Positions 11,901 to 20,747 of a stretch of 64,000 bases of DNA are shown piece after piece. Both the position numbers and the translations under genes were made by a program. The DNA lies in NCBI RefSeq assembly GCF_017355955.1, contig NZ_JAFFID010000006.1, positions 247,610 through 311,609 on the forward strand, written 5' to 3'. Source of the DNA: Sabulibacter ruber (GTDB lineage Bacteria; Bacteroidota; Bacteroidia; Cytophagales; Hymenobacteraceae). The notes beneath the pieces were generated by a model. That model was given only the letters and a program-made list of their open reading frames with translations. It had not been told where the DNA came from and did not search any database. Each line of letters opens with the position of its first letter. The first letter of the stretch is position 1.

Positions 11901-12155
11901 GACCAGGATTTAGATGACGGCGAGGAGAAGCAGCAGCGACACGCCGCCGAGCTGAAGCCTAGGCCTCAAACCCAGCTCAACATAGATGCGGCCCAGATGG
12001 GCGTAGGTGGGGTGGACAGCTGGCGCTCCTGGCCCTTGGAAAAATACCGGTTGCCGTACGCCTCTTATGAAGTGCAGTTCTTGATAAAGCCTATCAAGGG
12101 AACTGCCCAGCCGCAGGCTCAACCGAAAAGCAAAGAGCGTCGAGAGCCGTTTTAG
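8907..12155 (+). CDS. GH2 beta-galactosidase (LacZ-like), secreted
   Basis: A 1082-residue GH2 enzyme with the full sugar-binding, jelly-roll, immunoglobulin-like, TIM-barrel and C-terminal beta-gal small-chain domains. The acid/base is Glu496 in MGNEAGNG and the nucleophile is Glu568 in MCEYAHAMGN, so it should hydrolyse terminal beta-galactose. An N-terminal leader ends near SAQAQAP, but that leader contains a 15-residue unit repeated twice (bases 8931-9020), giving two basic-hydrophobic stretches. A functional start could also lie further in, because removing one repeat would still leave a signal peptide. In this locus the enzyme could trim the galactan of arabinogalactan proteins. Its stop codon lies within a terminator-like hairpin. 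Confidence 0.93.
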   Translation: MTFSFHPASLVSLFRRIAPLVFASLVSLFRRIAPLVFLISGVSAQAQAPMWLDERRNEENRMPMHSSYEVYESEAALQKADWKTSSNYLSLNGAWKFKWVENPADLPARFEATDFNDSQWKTFQVPGNWELNGYGFPIYSSGGYEFVYLMPPTPPVVPMQENPTAVYRREITLPQNWKGKQVVLHIGAAKSNLAVWVNGTYVGYGEDSKLPSDFDVTSYLKPGKNLIVLKLMRWCDGSYLEDQDMWRISGITRDCYLLARNPEHLYDVELSPDLDDAYKNASLRVKLKLNGKPTQPISADFQLMDGKKLIKQQQIAFNSDSAVFDLAVTAPKLWSAETPNLYSAVIRLKDEKGNITEIIPQRVGFREVEIKGGKLLVNGKPVLVKGVNRHETDPKTGQTISKEAMLRDIKLMKQFNINAVRTSHYPNDEYWYELCDAYGLYVVDEANIESHGMGYDITKTIANKPTWEDAHLMRVQRMMERDKNHPSIIVWSMGNEAGNGYNFYRSYLWMKARDASRPVQYERAVADYKTFTWEWNSDIVVPMYPTPEGMAAYAIANPTPARPFIMCEYAHAMGNSLGNFIDYWQLIRENKHAFQGGFIWDFVDQAFQEVNAAGDTIYMYGGDYGPKDRNIPSDKNFVCNGIFYATRQPYPHAWEMKKVYQDIHSTLVNPTTLAVYNEKLFTGLENVKLEWELVVDGVRKKSGVVNRLEVGPQKTAQVNVPVKLPNSGEVFLNLTYKLKNAEPLVPAGHIIATEQLTLRKNAPQPLALKGQAALQVKESANALTIPLASGSISFDKKSGWLSQYVVEGVNYLEAGTALKSNFWRAPNDNDFGAGLQTKLKVWKNVPRQAQLQKLTSSEKNKVVTVEAVYTLPEVSGQLSVQYMLNSAGEMLVRQHLQADTTKKVAMLPRFGMQWILPAGFNAVEFYGRGPHENYQDRNFSAHLGVYKQTVAEQYFPYVRPQETGNKTDIRWYKVTNGAGNGLLVSSDNPLSMSALHYFDQDLDDGEEKQQRHAAELKPRPQTQLNIDAAQMGVGGVDSWRSWPLEKYRLPYASYEVQFLIKPIKGTAQPQAQPKSKERREPF
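8931..9020 (+). repeat. 45-bp in-frame tandem duplication inside the GH2 signal peptide
   Basis: Positions 8931-8971 recur exactly at 8976-9016 (41 identical bases, period 45). The unit encodes SLVSLFRRIAPLVF plus one Ala codon, so the reading frame is kept and the hydrophobic/basic leader segment of the beta-galactosidase is present twice. The near-perfect identity suggests a recent slippage event. Confidence 0.95.
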
Positions 12156-12185
12156 GGTTGTTTTTAGTAAATTACCCTAAAACGG
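12147..12185 (+). terminator. hairpin terminator at the end of the GH2 gene
   Basis: CCGTTTTAGGGT (12147-12158) pairs perfectly with ACCCTAAAACGG (12174-12185) across a 15-nt T-rich loop. The TAG stop of the GH2 gene lies inside the left arm. The arms begin and end with A/T-rich blocks, so it could work in both directions. Confidence 0.6.
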
Positions 12186-12307
12186 TTCCGCATCTTCGGC
12201 CCTGAGCGGCAGCGGTATTCAGAAATAATTGAAGAAACAGGGTGTGCCTGATGGAATCGCCGGAAGCGTTTCCGGTGAGGTTCGGGCACTTGATATGAGA
12301 TAAAAAT

Positions 12308-13693
12308 ATGTTCAACAAGGAAACGTATGTCAGCCGGAGAAACCGGCTGAAACAACAGGTAGGAGGCGGGTTGATTGTGTTGGTGGGCAACGAGCAGAGC
12401 AGCATGAACTACAAAGACAATTGGTATCCTTTCCGGCAGGACAGCACCTTCCTGTACTTCTTCGGGATTGACCGGGCCGGGCTGATGGCGGTGATAGACG
12501 TGGAGGACGATGCCGAGGTGATTTTCGGGGATGAACTGACGCCGGACGACATCGTGTGGATGGGGCCGCAGAAATCCATCCGGGAACAGGCCAGCGAAGT
12601 AGGGGTTTTCGCGACCAATCCGCTGTCTTCGCTGGAATCCTATTTCCGGGAGGCTTTGGCGAAAAAGCGTGAAATCCATTTTCTGCCGCCTTACCGTCCT
12701 GAGAACCTGCTGAAACTATGTTCCTGGCTGCAAACGTCTCCAGTAGCCATCAAGTCAATGGTATCGGTGCCGTTGATCAAAGCCATCGTGGCGCAGCGGT
12801 CCATCAAAACCCCGGAAGAGGTAGTGGAAATCGAAAAGGGCATCAACACTACCGGGGAGATGCTGAGAACAGCCGCTCTCACAGCCCGAGCCGGAATGAC
12901 CGAAGCCGAGCTGGCGGGACAGCTGCAGGCCATCGCCATCAAGGCCGGCGGGAACCTGGCCTTCCCCACCATCCTGACGGTGAACGGCCAGATCCTGCAC
13001 AACCATTACAGCCCCACTATGCTGCAGGAAGGACAGCTGGTGCTGGTAGACTGCGGCGCGGCTTCGGCCATGCATTACTCCGGTGACATGACCCGTACTT
13101 TTCCGGTGAACCAGGCCTTCTCGACCCGGCAGAAGGAAATGTTTGACGTGGTGCTGACGGCCTATGAACAAGCCGTGAGCATGCTTAAACCCGGCGTGCA
13201 CTACAAAGATGTGCATCTGCGGGCCTGTGCCTCGCTCGTAGACGGACTCAAGCAATTCGGTCTCATGAAGGGTGACTCGCTGGAAGCGGTGGCCCAAGGT
13301 GCGCACGCCTTGTTCTTCCCGTGCGGGTTGGGCCACATGCTGGGCCTGGACACCCATGACATGGAGGACCTGGGCGAGGAATACGTAGGCTACGCCGAGG
13401 ACCAGAAAAAGAGTACCCAGTTTGGGCTGAAGTCCCTGCGGCTGGCCCGCGCCCTGGAACCCGGTTTTGTTTTGACAGTGGAGCCCGGTCTCTACTTCAA
13501 CCCCGATCTGATCGATCTGTGGGCAGGGGAGAAGGTGCACGCAGATTTCATTAACTATGACCTGGTGGCGGGCTGCAAAGACTTCGGCGGCATCAGGATC
13601 GAGGAGGATTTTCTGATCACCCCGGAGGGAAGCAGGCTGCTGGGAAACCCCGTTCCAAGGAATATGGAAGAATTCAGGATTTCAGAGGGGTAA
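12308..13693 (+). CDS. pepP: Xaa-Pro aminopeptidase (M24B)
   Basis: A 461-residue cytoplasmic metallopeptidase. An N-terminal AMP-N-type creatinase-like domain (about 1-150) is followed by the pita-bread M24 domain. The five metal ligands can be placed: Asp in VLVDCGAAS, Asp in YSGDMTRTF, His in CGLGHMLGLD, Glu in TVEPGLYF and Glu in GIRIEEDF. The enzyme removes an N-terminal residue preceding proline. With the DPP-IV-like peptidase and hydroxyproline enzymes nearby it would complete proline-peptide breakdown. The gene has its own intergenic space on both sides and a terminator-like hairpin downstream. Confidence 0.93.
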   Translation: MFNKETYVSRRNRLKQQVGGGLIVLVGNEQSSMNYKDNWYPFRQDSTFLYFFGIDRAGLMAVIDVEDDAEVIFGDELTPDDIVWMGPQKSIREQASEVGVFATNPLSSLESYFREALAKKREIHFLPPYRPENLLKLCSWLQTSPVAIKSMVSVPLIKAIVAQRSIKTPEEVVEIEKGINTTGEMLRTAALTARAGMTEAELAGQLQAIAIKAGGNLAFPTILTVNGQILHNHYSPTMLQEGQLVLVDCGAASAMHYSGDMTRTFPVNQAFSTRQKEMFDVVLTAYEQAVSMLKPGVHYKDVHLRACASLVDGLKQFGLMKGDSLEAVAQGAHALFFPCGLGHMLGLDTHDMEDLGEEYVGYAEDQKKSTQFGLKSLRLARALEPGFVLTVEPGLYFNPDLIDLWAGEKVHADFINYDLVAGCKDFGGIRIEEDFLITPEGSRLLGNPVPRNMEEFRISEG

Positions 13694-13829
13694 TAGCACC
13701 TCGGCAATAACCAGACTTTGTCGCAAATTGCAAGGTTATTTTCCCTGAGGAATGTATACAGGTGAGAGCCTGACTTTCCGTCGGTTTTCCAGGAAACAGC
13801 CCCAAAACGGAACATCATAAAGAATCAAG

Positions 13830-13869
13830 AACGGTTACCTACAGATGCGAAGGTAACCGTTTTGTTTTT
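13830..13869 (+). terminator. rho-independent terminator downstream of pepP
   Basis: AACGGTTACCT (13830-13840) pairs perfectly with AGGTAACCGTT (13851-13861) around a 10-nt loop and runs directly into a T-rich tract (13861-13869). The rest of the 419-base gap to the GH127 gene shows only a copy of the short CAGGAAACAGCCCCAAAACGG-type intergenic repeat near 13790-13812 and no gene. Confidence 0.8.
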
Positions 13870-14124
13870 CAGCATTTTGCTCAAATGTGGGTTAAAAGTG
13901 TTTTTAGAAAATTAGGTTTAAAATGAGTTTCGCATACTCGACAGAGTTCTATGTTACCTCCATGTTAATATGGTGGAAGCATTGGCTAATATCCGGTCAG
14001 GGAAAATGATTTGGGAAATCTAAATTTGGTTAGATGAAAGGTGTCTTTTAGACACGATATTATGCTGGCAGACCTGTTCCGGTCTTCCATCTTTCCCAGT
14101 ATCCAAAGTTTAATGTTTGACACT

Positions 14125-16530
14125 ATGTTCATAAACAGATTCATGGCCGTTGCCCTCACCGGGTTTGTGTTTCTCGCAAAACCTGTGGTGGCGCAGCATC
14201 AGCACAATGACTATCCCATCCAGCCGGTGCCGTTCACGCACGTGCATGTGCACGATGAGTTCTGGGCGCCCAAGATGCTGGTGAATGCCACGGTGACCAT
14301 TCCGCACACGCTGGAGAAAAGCCGGGAACAGGGCCGCATCGACAATTTCCTGCGGGCAGCTGGCAAACTGGGAGGCGATAAACTCAGCCAATTTACCTTC
14401 GATGATACCGATATTTATAAGGTCATAGAGGGCGCTTCTTACGCCATGCAGGTGCAGAAAAATCCCAAGCTGGATGCCTATGTGGATTCCCTGATCACCA
14501 TCATCGGGGACGCGCAGGAGCCCGACGGATACCTGTTCACTTTCCGGACGGTGAAGGCGGCCAAGCCCCACGAGTGGATCGGATCCAAGCGCTGGGAGAA
14601 AGAGGAGGAACTCAGCCATGAGTTGTACAACTCGGGTCACTTGTTTGAGGCGGCGGTCGCGCATTACCAGGCCACCGGTAAAAAGTCGCTTTTGAACATC
14701 GCCATCAAAAATGCCGATCTGCTGGTGAAGGACTTCGGGTACGGCAAAGAGGAAAAATATCCGGGCCATCAGGTGGTGGAGATCGGGTTGGCGAGACTGT
14801 ATAGAATCACGGGCAAGAAAGAGTACCTGGATCTGGCCAAGTTCTTCCTGGACGTGCGCGGACCCAAAGGAACCGAGTACAACCAGGCGCACGCCCGGGT
14901 GGTGGACCAGCAGGAAGCGGTGGGCCACGCAGTACGCGCCACCTACATGTACACCGCTATGGCCGACATCGCGGCGCTCACCGGGGACAAAAGCTACCTG
15001 AAAGCCATTGACGCCATCTGGAACGATGTGGTCAACAAGAAACTCTACATCACTGGTGGCATCGGGGCCACAGGAGCCGGGGAGGCCTTTGGGAAGGCGT
15101 ATGATTTGCCCAACATGTCGGCCTACGCCGAGACCTGCGCCTCCATCGCCAACGTGTACTGGAACAACCGCATGTTCCTGCTGCACGGTGACGCCAAATA
15201 CATTGACGTGCTGGAAAGAACGCTGTACAATGGGCTGCTGTCCGGTATTTCCCTCACCGGAAACAGGTTTTTCTATCCCAATCCGCTGGCCTCCATGGGG
15301 CAACACCAACGGGGCGAGTGGTTCAGCTGCGCCTGCTGCATCTCCAACATGACGCGCTTCCTGCCATCGGTGCCAGGCTACGTGTATGCCCAGAACAACA
15401 ATGACCTGTACGTGAATCTGTTCATGACCAGCGCCAGCGACATCAGCCTGCCCGCAGGCCGGGTGAAGGTGAAACAGACCACTAATTACCCCTGGAACGG
15501 AACCGTTGACTTGGAGGTAGACCCTCAGAAAAACAAGGATTTCACCCTCAGGGTTAGGATTCCCGGTTGGGCGCAGCAACAACCGGTGCCCGGAGACCTG
15601 TACACCTTCGCCGATGCCACTTTGAAGCCAATCGTTCTAAAATTGAACGGAAAACCCATCCAATACAGTACCGAGAAAGGATATGCCGTTTTGAAGCGGA
15701 AATGGAAAAAAGGGGATAAAATCACGCTGGACCTGCCCATGGAAACCGAGAAAGTGCTGGCGAACCAGAATGTAAAAGACGACATAGGCAAGTTCTCCTT
15801 CCAGCGCGGCCCCTTGGTGTACTGCCTGGAAGGCCCTGATAACAAAGACAACTTGGTGCACAATATCCTGGTGGACAAAAATGCCCCTGTGGAGGAAACC
15901 TTCGAGGCGAGCCTGCTGAAGGGTGTACAGGTGATCAAGACTAACGGCGTTGGCACCAAACGGCAGGCCAACACCACCGCCTTGCTGCAAACGGAACAGG
16001 CCGTGAAAGCCATTCCGTATTTCTCCTGGGCCAACCGCGGTCCGGTGGACATGACGGTGTGGGTACCCTATGAGGCCTCTGCTGCCAAGCCGCAACCGGC
16101 ACCAACCATCGCTACCACCAGTAAGATCTCGGCCTCCCTCAAGAACACCAGAACCCTGGCCGCCTTAGTAGACCAATACGATCCTCAGGATTCCCGCGAC
16201 TCCAACTACCCGTACCTGCACTGGTGGCCAAACAAAAACACCAAAGAGTTTGTTCAGCTGGACTTCGACGGGGAGCATACCGTTTCTGAATCTAAGGTGT
16301 ATTGGTTTGATGACAGTCCATGGGGTGGATGCACCATCCCGGCCTCGTACCAGATCTTCTACAAGCAAGGTGATAAATGGGTGCCTGTGAAAAATACTAC
16401 CACCTATGAGGTTTCCAAGGACAAATACAATATAGTCAAGTTCGCCCCGGTGAAAACCACCGCCCTGCGGATGGAGATCCAGTTGCCTAAGGAAGCTGCG
16501 ACAGGTATCCATGAATGGGCAGTGAAATAG
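14125..16530 (+). CDS. GH127 beta-L-arabinofuranosidase with C-terminal discoidin-like domain
   Basis: A secreted GH127 enzyme of about 801 residues. I chose the ATG at 14125 because it starts a proper signal peptide (FINRFMAVALTGFVF...VVAQ). The ATG at 14113 is also possible, and the open frame runs back to a GTG at 14041. The residues of the zinc-thiolate active site known from Bifidobacterium HypBA1 are present in order: the acid/base Glu of GAGEAFG, then 16 residues on the Glu-x-Cys pair in AETCAS, then the Cys-Cys pair in WFSCACC. Such enzymes cut beta-1,2-linked L-arabinofuranose from hydroxyproline-linked arabino-oligosaccharides. The last ~130 residues look like an F5/8-type carbohydrate-binding domain. 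Confidence 0.9.
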   Translation: MFINRFMAVALTGFVFLAKPVVAQHQHNDYPIQPVPFTHVHVHDEFWAPKMLVNATVTIPHTLEKSREQGRIDNFLRAAGKLGGDKLSQFTFDDTDIYKVIEGASYAMQVQKNPKLDAYVDSLITIIGDAQEPDGYLFTFRTVKAAKPHEWIGSKRWEKEEELSHELYNSGHLFEAAVAHYQATGKKSLLNIAIKNADLLVKDFGYGKEEKYPGHQVVEIGLARLYRITGKKEYLDLAKFFLDVRGPKGTEYNQAHARVVDQQEAVGHAVRATYMYTAMADIAALTGDKSYLKAIDAIWNDVVNKKLYITGGIGATGAGEAFGKAYDLPNMSAYAETCASIANVYWNNRMFLLHGDAKYIDVLERTLYNGLLSGISLTGNRFFYPNPLASMGQHQRGEWFSCACCISNMTRFLPSVPGYVYAQNNNDLYVNLFMTSASDISLPAGRVKVKQTTNYPWNGTVDLEVDPQKNKDFTLRVRIPGWAQQQPVPGDLYTFADATLKPIVLKLNGKPIQYSTEKGYAVLKRKWKKGDKITLDLPMETEKVLANQNVKDDIGKFSFQRGPLVYCLEGPDNKDNLVHNILVDKNAPVEETFEASLLKGVQVIKTNGVGTKRQANTTALLQTEQAVKAIPYFSWANRGPVDMTVWVPYEASAAKPQPAPTIATTSKISASLKNTRTLAALVDQYDPQDSRDSNYPYLHWWPNKNTKEFVQLDFDGEHTVSESKVYWFDDSPWGGCTIPASYQIFYKQGDKWVPVKNTTTYEVSKDKYNIVKFAPVKTTALRMEIQLPKEAATGIHEWAVK

Positions 16531-17577
16531 TCCGATAGAATCTCCATAAGAAAAAGGCTATGCAAGCCACACTGATGGCTAAGGTTCTTGCCCAGACTAT
16601 CTGATTTGGGCAGACTTTAGGAAGCCGGTTAATGGGGTAAAAGCCTAAGGGCGGTTTTATTTAGGTCATTGGTTCAGTAAATTATTGATTTATTGGAAGA
16701 TGCAGGAACCAGGCAGCTTTTGGGAGTTAGTGGATTTGTTCAGGGATACCAATAATAAAGCACTATGAAATTCCCAGAATCCTATTGGAAAGTAGTCCCT
16801 GAGGTGTCAAGCTTCATTTCACCTCGGGGGCTACTCTTCAAGGAAAGATGTCATTCAAGAATTACTTTAAGATTAGCCTTTAAGAGTCGCCAATGGATAT
16901 TTATTGCAATAACAGACACCAGAGATGACTGCTTATTTCCCAACCAAAGTGGGATGCGGCAAAGAACCGGTATATAAGATAAAATAGTATTACTTTTCGC
17001 TATTTTAGTGTGCCCATCCAAAATAGTATAGTATTAAGTTTGATTTATATAGCCCATCTCCCCTGTGAACTATATAGAACTACTTTCCCCCAAAGTTTTT
17101 TCAGAGGAGCAGATTTGTTTCCACACAAGGTATTGAAGTAATTCAAGCCCGGTTAGGTAGGGAATGTCTTCTAATAGTGTCCATTGCAATAACCTAGGTA
17201 ATTCCTCTGTAGGGTTTCTGATTGCCCTTCCCGAAGGGAAGGACACCAGGAATGGTGCCGTGCATAAATTAATGAACAGCCAGCGTGCTTGTTGACCTAT
17301 TCCATGCCTTGCTGGTTAGTTGCATCATAATGAGGTAAGCAAAGGAAGGATTCCCTAGGTTCTTATGGTTGCATTTCTTTTTGAATACTAGTCTATCGCA
17401 TTAAATATTAGTCTTTCGCAGACTTAAGGTGCCGTAACGATTTTCCTGATTTTTATCCTATATCCCTCCCTTTTGCCAGAGGTCAGGCGCAGCAGTACCC
17501 CTATGGTTTAGGAGGATTCCATTGATAAAGTATTTACAAGTGTATTCACCCTTTACTTATCTCCAAGATCCTAGCAT
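16531..17577. other. long intergenic region upstream of the SusC/SusD operon
   Basis: About 1 kb without a convincing gene; the small open frame at 16765-16977 has no recognisable features. Three structures are visible. The first is a long imperfect hairpin at 16791-16835 (AGTAG/CTACT, CCC/GGG and GAGGTG/CACCTC arms). The second is a direct repeat AAAATAGTAT at 16981-16990 and 17020-17029, with an inverted partial copy between them. The third is a perfect 7-bp stem CCTTCCC-GAA-GGGAAGG at 17226-17242. The region probably holds the promoter and regulatory sites of the operon, but I cannot name an operator. Confidence 0.4.
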
Positions 17578-20500
17578 ATGATAAAAAAATCTACTAAATG
17601 GCGCGGCTGGGAAATAGTACTGCCGCTATTACTCCTCTTTCTGGTGCAGGAGCAGGTATTTGCCCAAAGACAAATCAAGGGCGTTGTCAAAGACAGTGAA
17701 AACCGGCAAACGCTGGTCGGGGTATCGGTAGTGGAGGAGGGTAACCCCACGAATGGGGTCGCAACCGACTTGGAAGGTGCCTTTTCCATCACCCTGAAGA
17801 ATCCGGATGGCCTCCTTCGTTTTTCTTACGTCGGTTACACAAGCAAAACTCTGCCCGTGAAGGGGAAATCCACGGTAGAGGTTTTTCTGGATGCGAACAC
17901 CAATGTGCTGCAAGAGGCAGTGGTGATCGGGTACCAGAACATTGAGCGGAAAAAAACCACCGGTGCCATCGCTTCCATCAAAGGCAAAGACATAGAAAAT
18001 ACCCCTTACCCAACGTTCGATGCCATGCTGCAGGGTAGAGTGGCAGGGGTGTCGGTCCTAAGTGTTTCGGGGGAACCGGGGGCCAACAATATCGTCAACA
18101 TACGAGGAAGCAGCAACTTGAATCCCGATGGTATAAGGGCTCCCTTGTATGTGATTGATAATATTGTGTATGATGTGAATGACATCATACAATCCTATGG
18201 CAACAGTAATCCCCTGGCTACCATAAACCCTAACGACATCGAGTCCATCGACGTGCTGAAGGACGCCTCTGCCTCTTCTATCTATGGGGCGAGGGCAGCC
18301 AATGGCGTGATCATCATCAAAACGAAACGTCCGCGGGGCGGGGCGCCGCAGATACGGGTTTCAACCTACATGGGCATCGCCGACCAGCCCGCCATGAAGC
18401 CTATTATCGTAGGGGCAGCCGAAAGAAGGATGAAAATGGACTTGCTCAGGGTGGGTGGGGATTATACCCGGTTCTCCAATGGTGAGCTTAGCCCCATGCT
18501 GACCGACAGCCTAAACCCCGCTTTCAATAACAACACGGACTGGCAGGGGCTTTTCCTGCAGAGAGGCATCATCAGCAATGTGGATGCCAGCATCATGGGG
18601 GCCAATGATACTTATTCTTACCGGCTGTCTTTCAACCGGTACACCGAAGAAGGGGTGATGATTGGCTATGGCATCGAAAGGATTACCCCCCGTTTGTTCC
18701 TGCAGCTCAACCCGACCGACAGAATCCAGGTGACGCAGGACCTGTTCCTGGGGTTCACCAAAGCAAAACACGGATCCGGCGATGCCGCGCGCTATCCTTT
18801 CAGCACCTGGGGCTTCCCTTCTTCCTTCTGGCAAATCAGGGAAGAAGAAAAAGCCATCTACTCTGGGAGGTATGATGATCTCCGGGATGATGACCGGTCA
18901 ACCTCCCTCAATGGGAACACCCAGGTAATGGTAAAATTACTGCCCGGCTTGTTATTCAGAAGTTCCCTGTCCTACAATTTCAATACGAACTCCAGAGACC
19001 AGTTTATCCCGGGGGTGCTGAACTTCGGCCGGAATGATGCGATCAGCACTGTATACCAGAACCGGAGATGGGAGCTTGAGAACTACTTCGCCTATGATAA
19101 AAAACTGGGAGAAAACCATACGTTCAGCGCCTTACTCGGACAGGGCGCGGAAAAGGCGGTAGGGAACTCCATTTATACAAGGGGAAATGGCATTGCGATA
19201 GATGCGGTTAAAACGGTACAGGGAGTACCGCCTGGCTCTAACTTGTCAGGAAACTCCAGTGTTGTGGAGCGCTCCCGCCTCTCGTATTTCGGAAGACTCA
19301 GCTATGAGTTCAAAGAGCGCTACATCCTCCAGGGGAACTGGAGAGCGGATGCTTCCTCCCGATACGGTAAATCCAACCGATGGGGCCAGTTTCCTTCCAT
19401 TTCGGCGGGCTGGATTGTGTCCGAGGAGCCTTTCTTCAGCAGCCTGACCCACTTCCTGCCATACCTGAAGTTTAGGGGCAGCTATGGGATAACAGGCTTA
19501 GACCCCGGAAGCTATTATGCCCAGTACCTCACGCTTACCTCTGACGCCAGCTTCTTCACCGGACGCCTGGGGAACGGGGACTTTGCCAACGGGCAAACCA
19601 TGACCACCTATAACGGCACGACAGTGGCCTATCCTAATTATCAGAACGCCGCCGCCTCCACCGATATCTCCTGGGAGAGAAGCCCCCAGTATAATTTAGG
19701 GGTGGACCTGCATCTCTTCAAAGAGCGGGTATCGATTACCGCGGATTTCTACGTGCGGGATTCCAAAAGCATGGTCTTTGATGTGCCAGTGCCCGCCACC
19801 ACCGGTTACACCAGCATCAGCGATAACTACGTGGATGTGCGGAACTCAGGGGTAGAGGTGGTGCTGAACACCAACAACCTGCCACCCTTGTCACCGCTGC
19901 AATGGAGCACGAACTTCAATATCGCCTACAACAAGAATTATGTGACCAACCTGCCTGGTGGCCGGGAATTCACCTTCGGGCCTCCTTGGATGATGCGGAC
20001 CCTGAACGTGGGGCAGCCGCTGTTCCCTTTCCTTGTTTGGGATGTGGAAGGGATTTACGCCCGCGACGAGGATGTGCCGGTCAATCCGCTCAATGGGAGA
20101 AGGCTCAGTTGGTATGGAGGGGCCGAATTCGGCGCCGGGGATCCCGCGAGAAGGGATATCAACGGAGACTATATCATCGATGACCTGGACAAGATCCCGG
20201 CCGGTAGCCCCAACCCGAATGTGACCGGGGGGATGACCAACTCCTTCTCCTATAAAGGGTTTACCTTGGATGTGCTCATTACTTTTATCAGGGGCAGGAG
20301 CCTTTGGAATGGGTACCTGTCCGATAAACTGCAGGATGCCGGCACAAATGAGCCTTACAGCGTTTGGGGACCGAACTCCGGCCCCGCCTCTAAGCTGGCC
20401 AACGGCACCTACTGGAGAAACCCCGGCGACATAGCCCAATATCCTGGCCTTATCACCAATAGGGTGGACAAATACCACATTGGCCAGTCCTACTTTGTGG

Positions 20501-20736
20501 AGGATGCCAGCTTCACCCGCTTGAAGAACATCCGCCTGGGGTATACCGTCCCCACTGCCTTGGCGAGCAAGTTGAAGATGAAGAGCATGCGGATTTATGG
20601 GTTGGTGGACAATGTATATGTGTGGTCCAATGCCACGGTGCCGGATCCGGAGGCAGTGGAGCCCAATGGTTACTCCTCCGGTAATGACTATCCTATCCCG
20701 AAGAAATATATGATGGGACTTGAACTCACCTTTTAA
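17578..20736 (+). CDS. SusC/RagA family TonB-linked outer-membrane transporter
   Basis: A 1052-residue TonB-dependent transporter. The signal peptide ends near VFAQRQ. A CarboxypepD-regulatory-like domain follows (about 33-115), then the plug with the SusC signature (TTGAIASIKGKDIEN, LQGRVAGVSV, NIRGSSN, DVLKDASASSIYGARAANGV), and a 22-strand-type barrel ending in aromatic residues (LELTF). It lies 11 bases upstream of the SusD partner. It should import oligosaccharides bound by SusD. The flanking GH127 and GH51 arabinofuranosidases suggest arabinose-containing ligands, an inference. Confidence 0.95.
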   Translation: MIKKSTKWRGWEIVLPLLLLFLVQEQVFAQRQIKGVVKDSENRQTLVGVSVVEEGNPTNGVATDLEGAFSITLKNPDGLLRFSYVGYTSKTLPVKGKSTVEVFLDANTNVLQEAVVIGYQNIERKKTTGAIASIKGKDIENTPYPTFDAMLQGRVAGVSVLSVSGEPGANNIVNIRGSSNLNPDGIRAPLYVIDNIVYDVNDIIQSYGNSNPLATINPNDIESIDVLKDASASSIYGARAANGVIIIKTKRPRGGAPQIRVSTYMGIADQPAMKPIIVGAAERRMKMDLLRVGGDYTRFSNGELSPMLTDSLNPAFNNNTDWQGLFLQRGIISNVDASIMGANDTYSYRLSFNRYTEEGVMIGYGIERITPRLFLQLNPTDRIQVTQDLFLGFTKAKHGSGDAARYPFSTWGFPSSFWQIREEEKAIYSGRYDDLRDDDRSTSLNGNTQVMVKLLPGLLFRSSLSYNFNTNSRDQFIPGVLNFGRNDAISTVYQNRRWELENYFAYDKKLGENHTFSALLGQGAEKAVGNSIYTRGNGIAIDAVKTVQGVPPGSNLSGNSSVVERSRLSYFGRLSYEFKERYILQGNWRADASSRYGKSNRWGQFPSISAGWIVSEEPFFSSLTHFLPYLKFRGSYGITGLDPGSYYAQYLTLTSDASFFTGRLGNGDFANGQTMTTYNGTTVAYPNYQNAAASTDISWERSPQYNLGVDLHLFKERVSITADFYVRDSKSMVFDVPVPATTGYTSISDNYVDVRNSGVEVVLNTNNLPPLSPLQWSTNFNIAYNKNYVTNLPGGREFTFGPPWMMRTLNVGQPLFPFLVWDVEGIYARDEDVPVNPLNGRRLSWYGGAEFGAGDPARRDINGDYIIDDLDKIPAGSPNPNVTGGMTNSFSYKGFTLDVLITFIRGRSLWNGYLSDKLQDAGTNEPYSVWGPNSGPASKLANGTYWRNPGDIAQYPGLITNRVDKYHIGQSYFVEDASFTRLKNIRLGYTVPTALASKLKMKSMRIYGLVDNVYVWSNATVPDPEAVEPNGYSSGNDYPIPKKYMMGLELTF

Positions 20737-20747
20737 CAGAAGCCGTT

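Noticed and set aside
14110..15582. 490-codon open frame on the - strand opposite the GH127 gene
   Set aside because: It is a mirror of the intact GH127 coding sequence in G/C-biased codons; its translation is low-complexity His/Val/Gly-rich with no domain.
16765..16977. 70-codon ORF in the gap before SusC
   Set aside because: It runs through a large hairpin (16791-16835), and the translation shows no signal peptide or family.
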